From contig JBEBGL010000039.1 in NCBI GenBank assembly GCA_040081465.1, forward strand, positions 1 to 7,019: a stretch of DNA of 7,019 nt. Direction: 5' to 3'. Position numbers and translations under genes: made by a program. The DNA is from UBA668 sp040081465. Its GTDB lineage: Bacteria; Actinomycetota; Acidimicrobiia; Acidimicrobiales; Ilumatobacteraceae. Below, piece after piece: positions 1-6,220 of the stretch (positions are counted from its first letter, which is position 1; every line of letters begins with the position of its first letter). The notes under the pieces are model-generated. The model was not told the DNA's origin. It saw nothing but the letters and a program-made list of their open reading frames with translations, and made no database searches.

Positions 1-3
1 TTC

Positions 4-9
4 GGGAGG
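4..9 (+). promoter_or_regulatory. Shine-Dalgarno site deciding the start of the first gene
   Basis: GGGAGG lies directly against an ATG at 10, which leaves no spacer, but 6 nt ahead of an in-frame GTG at 16. A six-base gap is normal for initiation and a zero gap is not, so this site supports GTG 16 rather than ATG 10. Only nine bases precede the ATG in the window, so nothing can be said about a promoter. Confidence 0.6.
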
Positions 10-15
10 ATGATC

Positions 16-1041
16 GTGCTCGTTGACGTGGGGCTCAGTCGAGACAGCAATCTCAGCGGTGCTCGCGCCGCGGCGGTGGCTTTCGAGCAGGCTGGCTACA
101 ACGCGATGTGGACCGCCGAGTCGGATCACGATCCGTTTCTTCCGCTGGCAGTCGCCGCTGATCACACGCAACGCATCGAGCTCGGCACCAGCATCGCAGT
201 TGCATTCGCGCGTAGCCCGATGACGCTCGCCAACCTCGGTTGGGACTTGCAAGAGTTCAGCAACGGTCGCTTCTTGCTCGGGCTTGGCACACAGATCGAA
301 GCGCACATCACGCGCCGGTTCTCGATGCCGTGGACCAAGCCAGCGAAGCGGATGCGCGAAACCGTGCTTGCTGTGCGCGCGATCTGGGACACGTGGTTGA
401 ACGGCACCAGGCTCGACTTCCGTGGCGACTTCTTCAACCACACGCTGATGACGCCGTTCTTCACGCCAAGCAACGAGACAATCGCGAGGGTTGGCCTGCC
501 GAAGATTTTCTTGGCAGGGGTCGGCCCGCTGATGACCGAGGTCGCCGGCGAAGTGTGCGACGGGTTCATCTGTCACGGCTTCACCACCGAGCGTTACCTT
601 CGCGACGTGACCTTGCCCGCACTAGCCCGTGGTCGCGCGCTTGCTGGCAAGACGATGGAGGGATTCGAGATTGTCGGTCCGTCGTTCGTGGTGACGGGGT
701 CGACCGACGAAGAGATTGCTGACGCCACGGCTAAGACTCGTCAGCAAATGGGTTTCTACGCATCGACGCCTGCGTATCGCGGCGTCCTGGAACATCATGG
801 TTGGGCCGAGCTCGGAGTCGAGTTGCATCAGCGGACAGTCGCCGGTGAATGGGCCAAGCTCGGTGAGTGCATCAACGACGAAGTGCTGAACACATTCGCG
901 GTCGTCGGGCACATCGATTCGATCGCCGACAAGTTGCACGCGCGCTACGGCGACATCGTCTCCAGAATTCGCATGGCGACGCCGAACGATGTGGCGCCGG
1001 ACCGATGGTCAGCATTGTCGGAGTCGCTTCGTGCCCGATAA
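16..1041 (+). CDS. LLM-class (luciferase-like) F420-dependent oxidoreductase
   Basis: Predicted (beta/alpha)8-barrel oxidoreductase of the bacterial luciferase-like superfamily, resembling the actinobacterial F420-dependent subgroup annotated as TIGR03617. The GTG start at 16 gives 341 residues, about the family length; ATG 10 would add two. The N-terminal strand VDVGL is followed by the helix ending in EQAGYNAMWTAES, the segment RIELGTSIAVAFARSPM, then GRFLLGLGTQ with GLGTQ at residues 89-93, all typical of the family. A later KIFLAGVGPLMTEVAGEVCDGF segment fits the cofactor phosphate-binding side of the barrel. Members use reduced or oxidised deazaflavin F420 for hydride transfer in the cytosol; some act on FMN instead, and the substrate cannot be read from sequence. 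The gene overlaps the CoA-transferase gene by 11 nt, which suggests co-translation and a role on the same CoA-thioester or acid substrate. Family call is firm; F420 rather than FMN is inference from family and lineage. Confidence 0.88.
   Translation: MLVDVGLSRDSNLSGARAAAVAFEQAGYNAMWTAESDHDPFLPLAVAADHTQRIELGTSIAVAFARSPMTLANLGWDLQEFSNGRFLLGLGTQIEAHITRRFSMPWTKPAKRMRETVLAVRAIWDTWLNGTRLDFRGDFFNHTLMTPFFTPSNETIARVGLPKIFLAGVGPLMTEVAGEVCDGFICHGFTTERYLRDVTLPALARGRALAGKTMEGFEIVGPSFVVTGSTDEEIADATAKTRQQMGFYASTPAYRGVLEHHGWAELGVELHQRTVAGEWAKLGECINDEVLNTFAVVGHIDSIADKLHARYGDIVSRIRMATPNDVAPDRWSALSESLRAR
1020..1023 (+). promoter_or_regulatory. Shine-Dalgarno site inside the upstream gene, deciding the CoA-transferase start
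   Basis: GGAG, 7 nt ahead of the in-frame GTG at 1031, lies in the last codons of the oxidoreductase gene. An in-frame ATG at 989 exists, but starting there would add 14 residues rich in Arg and Cys that are simply the upstream gene read out of frame. The site therefore favours GTG 1031 and an 11-nt coupled overlap. Confidence 0.6.
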
Positions 1042-3298
1042 GCCAACTGTCGCGCCGTATGGCGAGTTGCGCGTGCTGCAACTCGGCGACGGAATCGAAG
1101 TTGCGTACTGCACGAAGGTTCTTGCCGACGCTGGTGCCGACGTCGCGTTTGTCGAGTCGAGCGACGGTCATCCATTGCGTCGCCGCGGTCCGTTGTTCTC
1201 GTACCTGCACTCTGGCAAGCGGAGCATCCTCGATGAGACCGGCTGCATCGAGCACCTGCTTGCCAGCACCGACGTCCTCGTAACCGACTCGCTCCCACGT
1301 CCGTGGGACGAACTTCACAAACTGCACCCGCACCTCACGGTCGCTGTGATCACGCCGTATGGATTGGCGGGGCCCTGGGCCGATCGGCCGGCGAGTGATC
1401 TGACGTTGCAAGCGGCGTCGGGTGGGATGGCTCCGCGTGGCGCGATTGGTAAGGCGCCGTTGATGGTGGGTGGTGAACCGAGCTACTGGTTCGCGGGGGC
1501 GATTGCCGCGGTCAGCGTTCTCGGAGTTCTTCCCCGCAAGGGCGATGCAGGCAGCGGAGAACTGATCGATGTGTCGATGCTGGAATCGACGCACCTCGAG
1601 CACGGCATGCATCCGGTGACCTTCGCCTCGATGGCGCAACGACCGTTTCAGACAAGTCGCGGAACGCCCGTGCCGGGTATCGAACCGACGCAGGATGGTT
1701 ACGTCGGCTTCTTCGTCATCACCGGACAACAGTGGCTCGACTTCTGCGCGCTGATCGGCCAACCACAGTGGGCAGAGGACGAGCGACTGTTCATCGCCAC
1801 CGAACGACGACTGCGCGCCGATGAATTGCTTGGGCCGATTCGCGAGTGGACCCGAAGCCAGACGACAGCGGAGATTGTTGAGATCGCGTCGCTGATGCGA
1901 ATTCCTGTTGCGCCGATCGGCAACGGCGCGACGCTCGCCAAGATTGACCAGTTCGTAGCAGAGGAGTGGTTCGTCGAGAACCCCGACGGTTTCCTTCAGC
2001 CGCGGCGTCCTTATCGCTTCGAGGGCGAACGAGTCCCTGTCCCGGCGAAGACCGACGCAATCGGCGGCGGCAGCGTGGACCATTGGAAGGCGAAAGCGAC
2101 ACCACTATCTGGTGCGAGCGGCCGGCTTCCACTAGCCGGTGTGCGCGTTGCGGACTTCACCGGGTTCTGGGCGGGTCCGATGGCCGGCGGCATTCTCGCG
2201 GGGCTTGGCGCCGACGTGATTCACATCGAAGGCCCGAAGAAGCCCGACGGCATTCGCATGAACACGATTCGGCCAATGACCGAGGACGGGTGGTGGGAGT
2301 GGTCGCCACTCTTCTGCGGCGCGAACACGAACAAGCGCGACTTGTCAGTCGACCTGTCCGTTCCAGAGGGCCGCGACATCGCGCTGCGCCTGCTTGCGAC
2401 CTGCGATGTGATGATCGAGAACTTTTCTCCGCGAGTAGTCGATCAACTGGGGCTCGGCCCGGAGGCCGCACGCAAAGCGAACTCGAAGATCATCGTGGTG
2501 CGCATGCCCGCCTTCGGTCTCGCCGGGCCGTGGCGCGACCGCGTCGGGTTCGCGCAAACGATCGAGCAAGCGGCGGGGTTGGCTTTCGTAACTGGCTATC
2601 CCGGCGAAGCACCGCTGATCCCCAATGGAATGTGCGATCCACTCGCGGGAGTGTTCGGCGCAATCTCGGCGCTGGTCGCGCTTGCCGAGCGCGCTCGCAC
2701 TGGTTCGGGTCAGGTAGTCGAGTCAGCGATGATCGGCTCGGCGCTTAACACTGCAGCCGAACAACTCATCGACTATTCCGCAAGTGGTCTGCTGCACACA
2801 AGTCTCGGTAACGCGTCCGAGCGCATCGAGCAAGATGTCTTCCGTTGCGCGGGCGACGATCAGTGGGTCGCAATCTCCATCCCCGACGAAGCTGCGATGC
2901 GCGTCGTGGAAGACGTCACCGGGGCGGGTTCGATGGCAGCGCTCGCCGGATGGTGTGCCGAGCGCAGCGCGGCCGACGTCACGGCCGCGTTGTGGTCGCG
3001 CGGTGTTCCTGCCTCGCCCGTGTTCTGGGCACAGGAAGCTGCCGACAATCCGCAGCTTGCTGCGCGGGGCTTCTTCGAATCGGTCGCGCATCCGATTTGC
3101 GGCACCCATCCCTATATCTCTTGGCCGGGGCGCTTTAGCGCAGGCCCGGCGACGTGGAACCGTGTGCCCTCGCCGACGATGGGTCAGCACAACGCCGAAA
3201 TCCTGGCGCAACTCGGGTTCGACGACGGCCAGATCAACGACTTCCTCGACCGGCACGTGATTTCCGACGGGGTGCTGACGCAGAAGCACGGCTGGTGA
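1031..3298 (+). CDS. Tandem (fused) CaiB/BaiF family CoA-transferase
   Basis: Class III CoA-transferase that would move CoA between a donor thioester and a carboxylic acid in the cytosol. From GTG 1031 it has 755 residues, about twice the usual ~400, because two CaiB/BaiF units are fused: roughly residues 8-355 and 366-755. Both halves show the family signatures: SGKRS at 61-65 and NTNKR at 432-436; the TPYGLAGPW and PAFGLAGPW turns; and a fresh domain start at PLAGVRVADFTGFW near 366. The catalytic Asp that forms the acyl-anhydride intermediate is present in the second half (D536 in GMCDPLAG), while the aligned position in the first half is Tyr152 (SYWFAG), so the first half is probably structural or substrate-binding only. 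Fused double units are known in this family, for example the DMSP-acting DddD. It is coupled to the upstream oxidoreductase. The natural acid substrate is unknown. Confidence 0.9.
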   Translation: MPDKPTVAPYGELRVLQLGDGIEVAYCTKVLADAGADVAFVESSDGHPLRRRGPLFSYLHSGKRSILDETGCIEHLLASTDVLVTDSLPRPWDELHKLHPHLTVAVITPYGLAGPWADRPASDLTLQAASGGMAPRGAIGKAPLMVGGEPSYWFAGAIAAVSVLGVLPRKGDAGSGELIDVSMLESTHLEHGMHPVTFASMAQRPFQTSRGTPVPGIEPTQDGYVGFFVITGQQWLDFCALIGQPQWAEDERLFIATERRLRADELLGPIREWTRSQTTAEIVEIASLMRIPVAPIGNGATLAKIDQFVAEEWFVENPDGFLQPRRPYRFEGERVPVPAKTDAIGGGSVDHWKAKATPLSGASGRLPLAGVRVADFTGFWAGPMAGGILAGLGADVIHIEGPKKPDGIRMNTIRPMTEDGWWEWSPLFCGANTNKRDLSVDLSVPEGRDIALRLLATCDVMIENFSPRVVDQLGLGPEAARKANSKIIVVRMPAFGLAGPWRDRVGFAQTIEQAAGLAFVTGYPGEAPLIPNGMCDPLAGVFGAISALVALAERARTGSGQVVESAMIGSALNTAAEQLIDYSASGLLHTSLGNASERIEQDVFRCAGDDQWVAISIPDEAAMRVVEDVTGAGSMAALAGWCAERSAADVTAALWSRGVPASPVFWAQEAADNPQLAARGFFESVAHPICGTHPYISWPGRFSAGPATWNRVPSPTMGQHNAEILAQLGFDDGQINDFLDRHVISDGVLTQKHGW

Positions 3299-3344
3299 GT
3301 GTCCGTTCAGTCGGGTGTGGCATGGCCTCCGTGGGCCAACTAGT

Positions 3345-3359
3345 ATTTAGTGTACTGAA
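3345..3359 (+). promoter_or_regulatory. Candidate promoter/operator ahead of the acyl-CoA dehydrogenase pair
   Basis: In the 82-nt gap after the CoA-transferase, an AT-rich patch holds ATTTAG running into AGTGTACTGAA (3349-3359). The part TTTAGT-GT-ACTGAA is an imperfect inverted repeat (five of six arm pairs), the size and form of a TetR-type operator half-site pair. TAGTGT at 3348-3353 fits the TANNNT -10 pattern of actinobacterial promoters, and would give a leader of about 20 nt before ATG 3381. No convincing -35 was seen. The same 11-mer recurs at 6210-6220. Function is inferred from position, base composition and recurrence. Confidence 0.45.
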
Positions 3360-3364
3360 CTAAC

Positions 3365-3375
3365 AAAAGGGCAGG
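3365..3375 (+). promoter_or_regulatory. Purine-rich ribosome binding region of the large dehydrogenase subunit
   Basis: AAAAGGG (3365-3371) and AGG (3373-3375) precede ATG 3381 at 9 and 5 nt respectively. Either could pair with the 16S tail. Their presence supports this ATG as the start and contrasts with the SDR and MBL genes, which lack a clear site. Confidence 0.5.
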
Positions 3376-3380
3376 TTGCG

Positions 3381-4523
3381 ATGGAGTTCGGCTGGGACGA
3401 AGAGCATTCGGCGTATCGCGCTGAGCTCGTGACGTTCCTGGAGGACGAGTTGCCGGCCCACTGGCACGGCGAGACGGCGATTCTCGGCTCGAAAGCGAAC
3501 ACTAAGTACTCGCGCCGATTCGCTGGTTTGCTCGCCGAGCGCGGTTGGCTGACCCCGCATTGGCCGGCCGAGTACGGCGGTTACGACGCGTCACCGTGGA
3601 TGCTGGCTGTTCTCGGTGAAGAGCTTTGGTCGCGCGGCGAACCCCGTGGTCCGCAGTACATGAACGCCAACTGGATCGGGCCGTCGATCATGGCCAACGG
3701 CACAGCTGAGCAGCAGGCGCGTTACTTGCCGCCGATCTCGCGTGGCGACGTCATTTGGTGCCAAGGTTTTTCCGAACCCGATGCGGGAACCGACCTCGCA
3801 TCGCTGCGCACTCGTGCAGAACGCGATGGCGACGTCTACATCGTGAACGGCACGAAGATCTGGACGTCGTACGGCGACGTTGCCGAGCACTGCTACTTGC
3901 TGGTGCGTACCGACTCGGAGGCCGAATCGCATCGCGGCATCACTGTGCTGTTGGTCGACATGCCAACGCCAGGGTTAGAGATCGCAACCATTCCCGGTGT
4001 CGTCGGCGACCATTCGTTCAACGAGTTGGTCTTCACCGATGTGCGCATACCAGTCGCTAACCGGCTTGGGGAAGAGAACGAGGGCTGGACAGTTGTGCGC
4101 GAGGCGTTGTCGTACGAGCGCGTCGGTTCGCCGAGGTGGGCACGCGCCGCGTATCTGTTGAACGAGACCATTCAGGCCGCGAACGCCGAAGGGCGAACGA
4201 TCGACGCCGTCGCGATCGAGGCGATCGGTGTCGCGACGGCGGCGTGCGAGGCTGCGCGCATCTTGAGTTATCGAGTGATCGACGAGCGCGCGCGCAACAT
4301 TCCGCCGTCGCCGAATGGAAACCTTGCGCGCGTTGCGATGGTGCAGGCCGAGCGCCTTGTTGCTGAAGCGTGCCTGGCCATCGACGCCGGACACACACTC
4401 ACGTACAAGTCGTCATCGAACTATCAATTCCGCAAGGCGCTCGCCGCGGGTGTCGCTGCTGGCGCATACGAGGTTCAGCTGAATCTCATCTCGCGACTCC
4501 ACCTCGGACTTCCAAAAGGCTGA
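3381..4523 (+). CDS. Acyl-CoA dehydrogenase, large (catalytic-type) subunit
   Basis: FAD-dependent acyl-CoA dehydrogenase that would introduce the alpha,beta double bond into an acyl-CoA in the cytosol. Its 380 residues have the family order: N-terminal helices with RGWLTPHWPAEYGG, the central beta domain with SEPDAGTDLA at 131-138 and NGTKIWTSYGD, then the C-terminal helical domain. LSYERVGSPR places a Glu at residue 246, the position used as catalytic base in isovaleryl-CoA-type dehydrogenases and in the catalytic chain of actinobacterial alpha2beta2 enzymes. The C-terminal domain lacks the usual R-x-x-F FAD-binding stretch, which is instead present in the next gene. That complementary pattern resembles the FadE26/27 and FadE28/29 pairs of Mycobacterium tuberculosis sterol side-chain degradation. 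The partner starts 2 nt downstream. It has its own candidate promoter, so it may be expressed apart from the CoA-transferase. Substrate is not determined. Confidence 0.93.
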   Translation: MEFGWDEEHSAYRAELVTFLEDELPAHWHGETAILGSKANTKYSRRFAGLLAERGWLTPHWPAEYGGYDASPWMLAVLGEELWSRGEPRGPQYMNANWIGPSIMANGTAEQQARYLPPISRGDVIWCQGFSEPDAGTDLASLRTRAERDGDVYIVNGTKIWTSYGDVAEHCYLLVRTDSEAESHRGITVLLVDMPTPGLEIATIPGVVGDHSFNELVFTDVRIPVANRLGEENEGWTVVREALSYERVGSPRWARAAYLLNETIQAANAEGRTIDAVAIEAIGVATAACEAARILSYRVIDERARNIPPSPNGNLARVAMVQAERLVAEACLAIDAGHTLTYKSSSNYQFRKALAAGVAAGAYEVQLNLISRLHLGLPKG

Positions 4524-4525
4524 CC

Positions 4526-5467
4526 ATGGACTTCCATCTCAACGACGATCAAAGCGCGGTGCATGGCGCAGTGTCGACACTGCTGGCGCGACACGCCGGA
4601 CCAACACGCTTGCGTGCGCTCGGTGGCGATCAGCCGACTTACGACCACGACCTCGAGCGTCAATTGGAAGCAGCAGGTTTCTTAGACATCGCCGAGCACG
4701 GCAGCACGAACCGCCTTGACGCCGCGCTCGTGCAAGAGGCAATCTCGATGGCGCTGGGAACTGCGGCCACCAGTTCGCGTCTGCTGATCGCTCCGTCGCT
4801 GCCGGAAGCAATCAAGGGGCCGGTCAGCGTCGTTGCCGGCGGCCATAGCGGCCCTGCTCGATTCGCGGCCGACGCAATCGCGGTGATCGTCATCGGCGAC
4901 CGCGACGTCCGTTTCGTAGCCCCGCTGCCGGCTCCGGTTGAGCGCGTTACATCTCGACTGGGCTGGCCCGTTGGTCAACTCGACTTTGTCGTTAACGGCA
5001 ATGGTTCGAACGGCGATGTGATGATCGACGTCGACCCCGAAGAAGTGCGTGCATGGGCGCGGGTAGCGCTCGCGATTGAGATGGTCGGCGCAATGAGGTT
5101 CGCGACCGACCTGACCGTCGGCTACGTCACCGAGCGCAAGCAGTTCAATCGCGCTATCGGGTCGTTCCAGGCTATTCAGCACGGGCTCGCCGAGTGCGCA
5201 GTCGCAGTGGAGGGCTCGCGCTGGTTGGCGCTCGAAGCAGCGCACAACGGAACCGCGCAGGCGGCCGCTGTTGCGTTGACGCATGCGATCCAGGCCAGCA
5301 AGGTCGTGTTCCCACGCACGCATCAATATTGCGGCGCGATGGGCTTCACCCAAGAGTTCGATCTTCACCTCGCGACCATGCGGGTCGTCGCATTGCGCGC
5401 CGAGGGCGAGGCACTAGGTCGGCCCGGTATGGCGCTGGCGCGTCAGCGCTGGGCGCTCAGTAGCTGA
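4526..5467 (+). CDS. Acyl-CoA dehydrogenase, short partner (beta-type) subunit
   Basis: Second subunit of a heteromeric acyl-CoA dehydrogenase. ATG 4526 follows AAAAGG (4514-4519) by 6 nt and gives 313 residues, well below the ~380 of a standard enzyme; the frame stays open upstream to 4370, but that part overlaps the large-subunit gene. The N-terminal part matches the helical domain (DFHLNDDQSAVHGAV, QLEAAGFLDIAE). The central beta domain is shortened and lacks the SEPxAGTD motif. The C-terminal part is well kept: YVTERKQFNRAIGSFQAIQH (R204, Q206, F207) and HQYCGAMGFTQE from 266, which in this family contact FAD across the dimer interface. At the site of the helical catalytic Glu there is Ala178 (RAWARVAL), so this chain probably supplies FAD binding, not catalysis. 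It is in one transcript with the large subunit and ends 11 nt inside the convergent MBL gene. Confidence 0.88.
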   Translation: MDFHLNDDQSAVHGAVSTLLARHAGPTRLRALGGDQPTYDHDLERQLEAAGFLDIAEHGSTNRLDAALVQEAISMALGTAATSSRLLIAPSLPEAIKGPVSVVAGGHSGPARFAADAIAVIVIGDRDVRFVAPLPAPVERVTSRLGWPVGQLDFVVNGNGSNGDVMIDVDPEEVRAWARVALAIEMVGAMRFATDLTVGYVTERKQFNRAIGSFQAIQHGLAECAVAVEGSRWLALEAAHNGTAQAAAVALTHAIQASKVVFPRTHQYCGAMGFTQEFDLHLATMRVVALRAEGEALGRPGMALARQRWALSS

Positions 5468-6200
5468 AGCGCTCGCCGGACGCGAGTAAGACGACTTCGG
5501 TCTCGCCGAGATCAAGGTCGTCAAGGTCAGCTGCGCACGAGGTGATTGCGACGAGTCCTTCGTACGGAAGGTGGCCGTCGTGAATCGGTATAAGTCGCGT
5601 TGCGTCAAGTGCTTGCGCGACGTTGGCCATCTCGGCGGCGGTTGTAACTAGCTGCCGACCTTTGAACAGCACGCCGTTGACCGGGCCGATCGCACAGTCG
5701 AACGCATCGGCGGTCAGTGCGTATTCCGTCACCGCCGCGACGTTCAGCACTTCGCCACCGAAGAAGATACGTGCGCTTGATGAGTTGATCGCGTAGTTGT
5801 TGGTGCCCATCCCGTCGGCGGCCACGTGTTCGGGTACGACCTCGAGTTCCACCGTCGCAGTGAGCTGTCGTCGTTCACCCCACGAGAGCGTCTCGACATT
5901 GTGGAAGCCTGCCGCCCGCGCGCTCGCCGCCATGCTTTCGTCGGCGACGTACACGGCGGTGGTGTGTCGATGTGGGTAGTTGGCAAGCAGATCGATTTCC
6001 CAATGGTCTTGCGCCCAGTGGCTGCCGATGATCGCGGTAAGCGGCGGAACCTCGGCGGGGGAGAGTGCGGGTGAGTCGGAGATGCCTTGGCTGCGGCCGA
6101 AGAACGGATCCGTCAGGATGACGGCATCGTCAACCTGGATCAGCACGCTGGCGTTGCCGAGAATCGTGACGGCCCAGTCGAAGTGTTGTGCTGACGACAT
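5457..6200 (-). CDS. MBL-fold (metallo-beta-lactamase-like) protein with degenerate metal motif
   Basis: Small protein of 247 residues read leftward from ATG at 6200. The frame is open further upstream to 6554, but that stretch lies opposite the SDR gene and is rejected. Residues 9-30 (VTILGNASVLIQVDDAVILTDP) match the first strands of UlaG-like MBL-fold hydrolases, TDP included. The metal motif HxHxDH appears as HWAQDH at 61-66: His61, Asp65 and His66 are kept, and the second His is Ala63. Further candidates are His125 (VVPEH), Glu150 in FGGEVL where the fold normally has an Asp, and His207 in IPIHDGH. It could be a mono-metal hydrolase, perhaps a thioesterase or lactonase, or a catalytically dead relative; activity cannot be assigned. 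It is convergent with the dehydrogenase beta gene (11-nt overlap) and divergent from the SDR gene. No clear ribosome binding site is present, so it may be leaderless. Confidence 0.75.
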   Translation of the reverse strand: MSSAQHFDWAVTILGNASVLIQVDDAVILTDPFFGRSQGISDSPALSPAEVPPLTAIIGSHWAQDHWEIDLLANYPHRHTTAVYVADESMAASARAAGFHNVETLSWGERRQLTATVELEVVPEHVAADGMGTNNYAINSSSARIFFGGEVLNVAAVTEYALTADAFDCAIGPVNGVLFKGRQLVTTAAEMANVAQALDATRLIPIHDGHLPYEGLVAITSCAADLDDLDLGETEVVLLASGERFSY

Positions 6201-6203
6201 TCC

Positions 6204-6220
6204 ATTTAGAGTGTACTGAA
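6204..6220. promoter_or_regulatory. Candidate bidirectional promoter/operator between MBL and SDR genes
   Basis: The divergent genes are separated by only 19 nt (6201-6219). The gap holds ATTTAG followed by AGTGTACTGAA, whose last base is the first base of the SDR ATG. ATTTAG and CTGAAT (6204-6209, 6216-6221) form imperfect inverted arms, and AGT-GT-ACT a core shared with 3349-3356. TAGAGT (6207-6212) on the plus strand ends 7 nt before ATG 6220, and TACACT on the minus strand (6210-6215) ends 9 nt before ATG 6200. Both fit TANNNT -10 elements of leaderless or near-leaderless transcripts, and they interlock. A repressor bound here would block both genes. Function is inferred. Confidence 0.45.

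Noticed and set aside
872..2083. A 403-codon open frame on the minus strand opposite the oxidoreductase end and the CoA-transferase
   Set aside because: The encoded sequence is rich in Arg, with no recognisable fold or motif, and lies opposite two clear genes. Long antisense frames are expected in GC-rich DNA.
3323..3338. TGGCC/GGCCA hairpin after the CoA-transferase gene as a terminator
   Set aside because: Only a 5-bp stem with a 6-nt loop and no following T-run; too weak to call in GC-rich DNA.
3341..3346. TAGTAT as the -10 of the dehydrogenase promoter
   Set aside because: It matches four of six consensus bases, but no -35 was seen at 16-18 nt upstream, and the neighbouring TAGTGT aligns better with the element at 6207. 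It remains an alternative.
4370..4525. N-terminal extension of the dehydrogenase beta gene to ATG 4370
   Set aside because: It overlaps the large-subunit gene by over 150 nt and encodes non-family residues; ATG 4526 has a well-spaced AAAAGG and begins the conserved N-terminus.
4682..5368. A 228-codon minus-strand open frame opposite the dehydrogenase beta gene
   Set aside because: Arg/His/Asp-rich with no family resemblance; it mirrors the codon structure of the real plus-strand gene.
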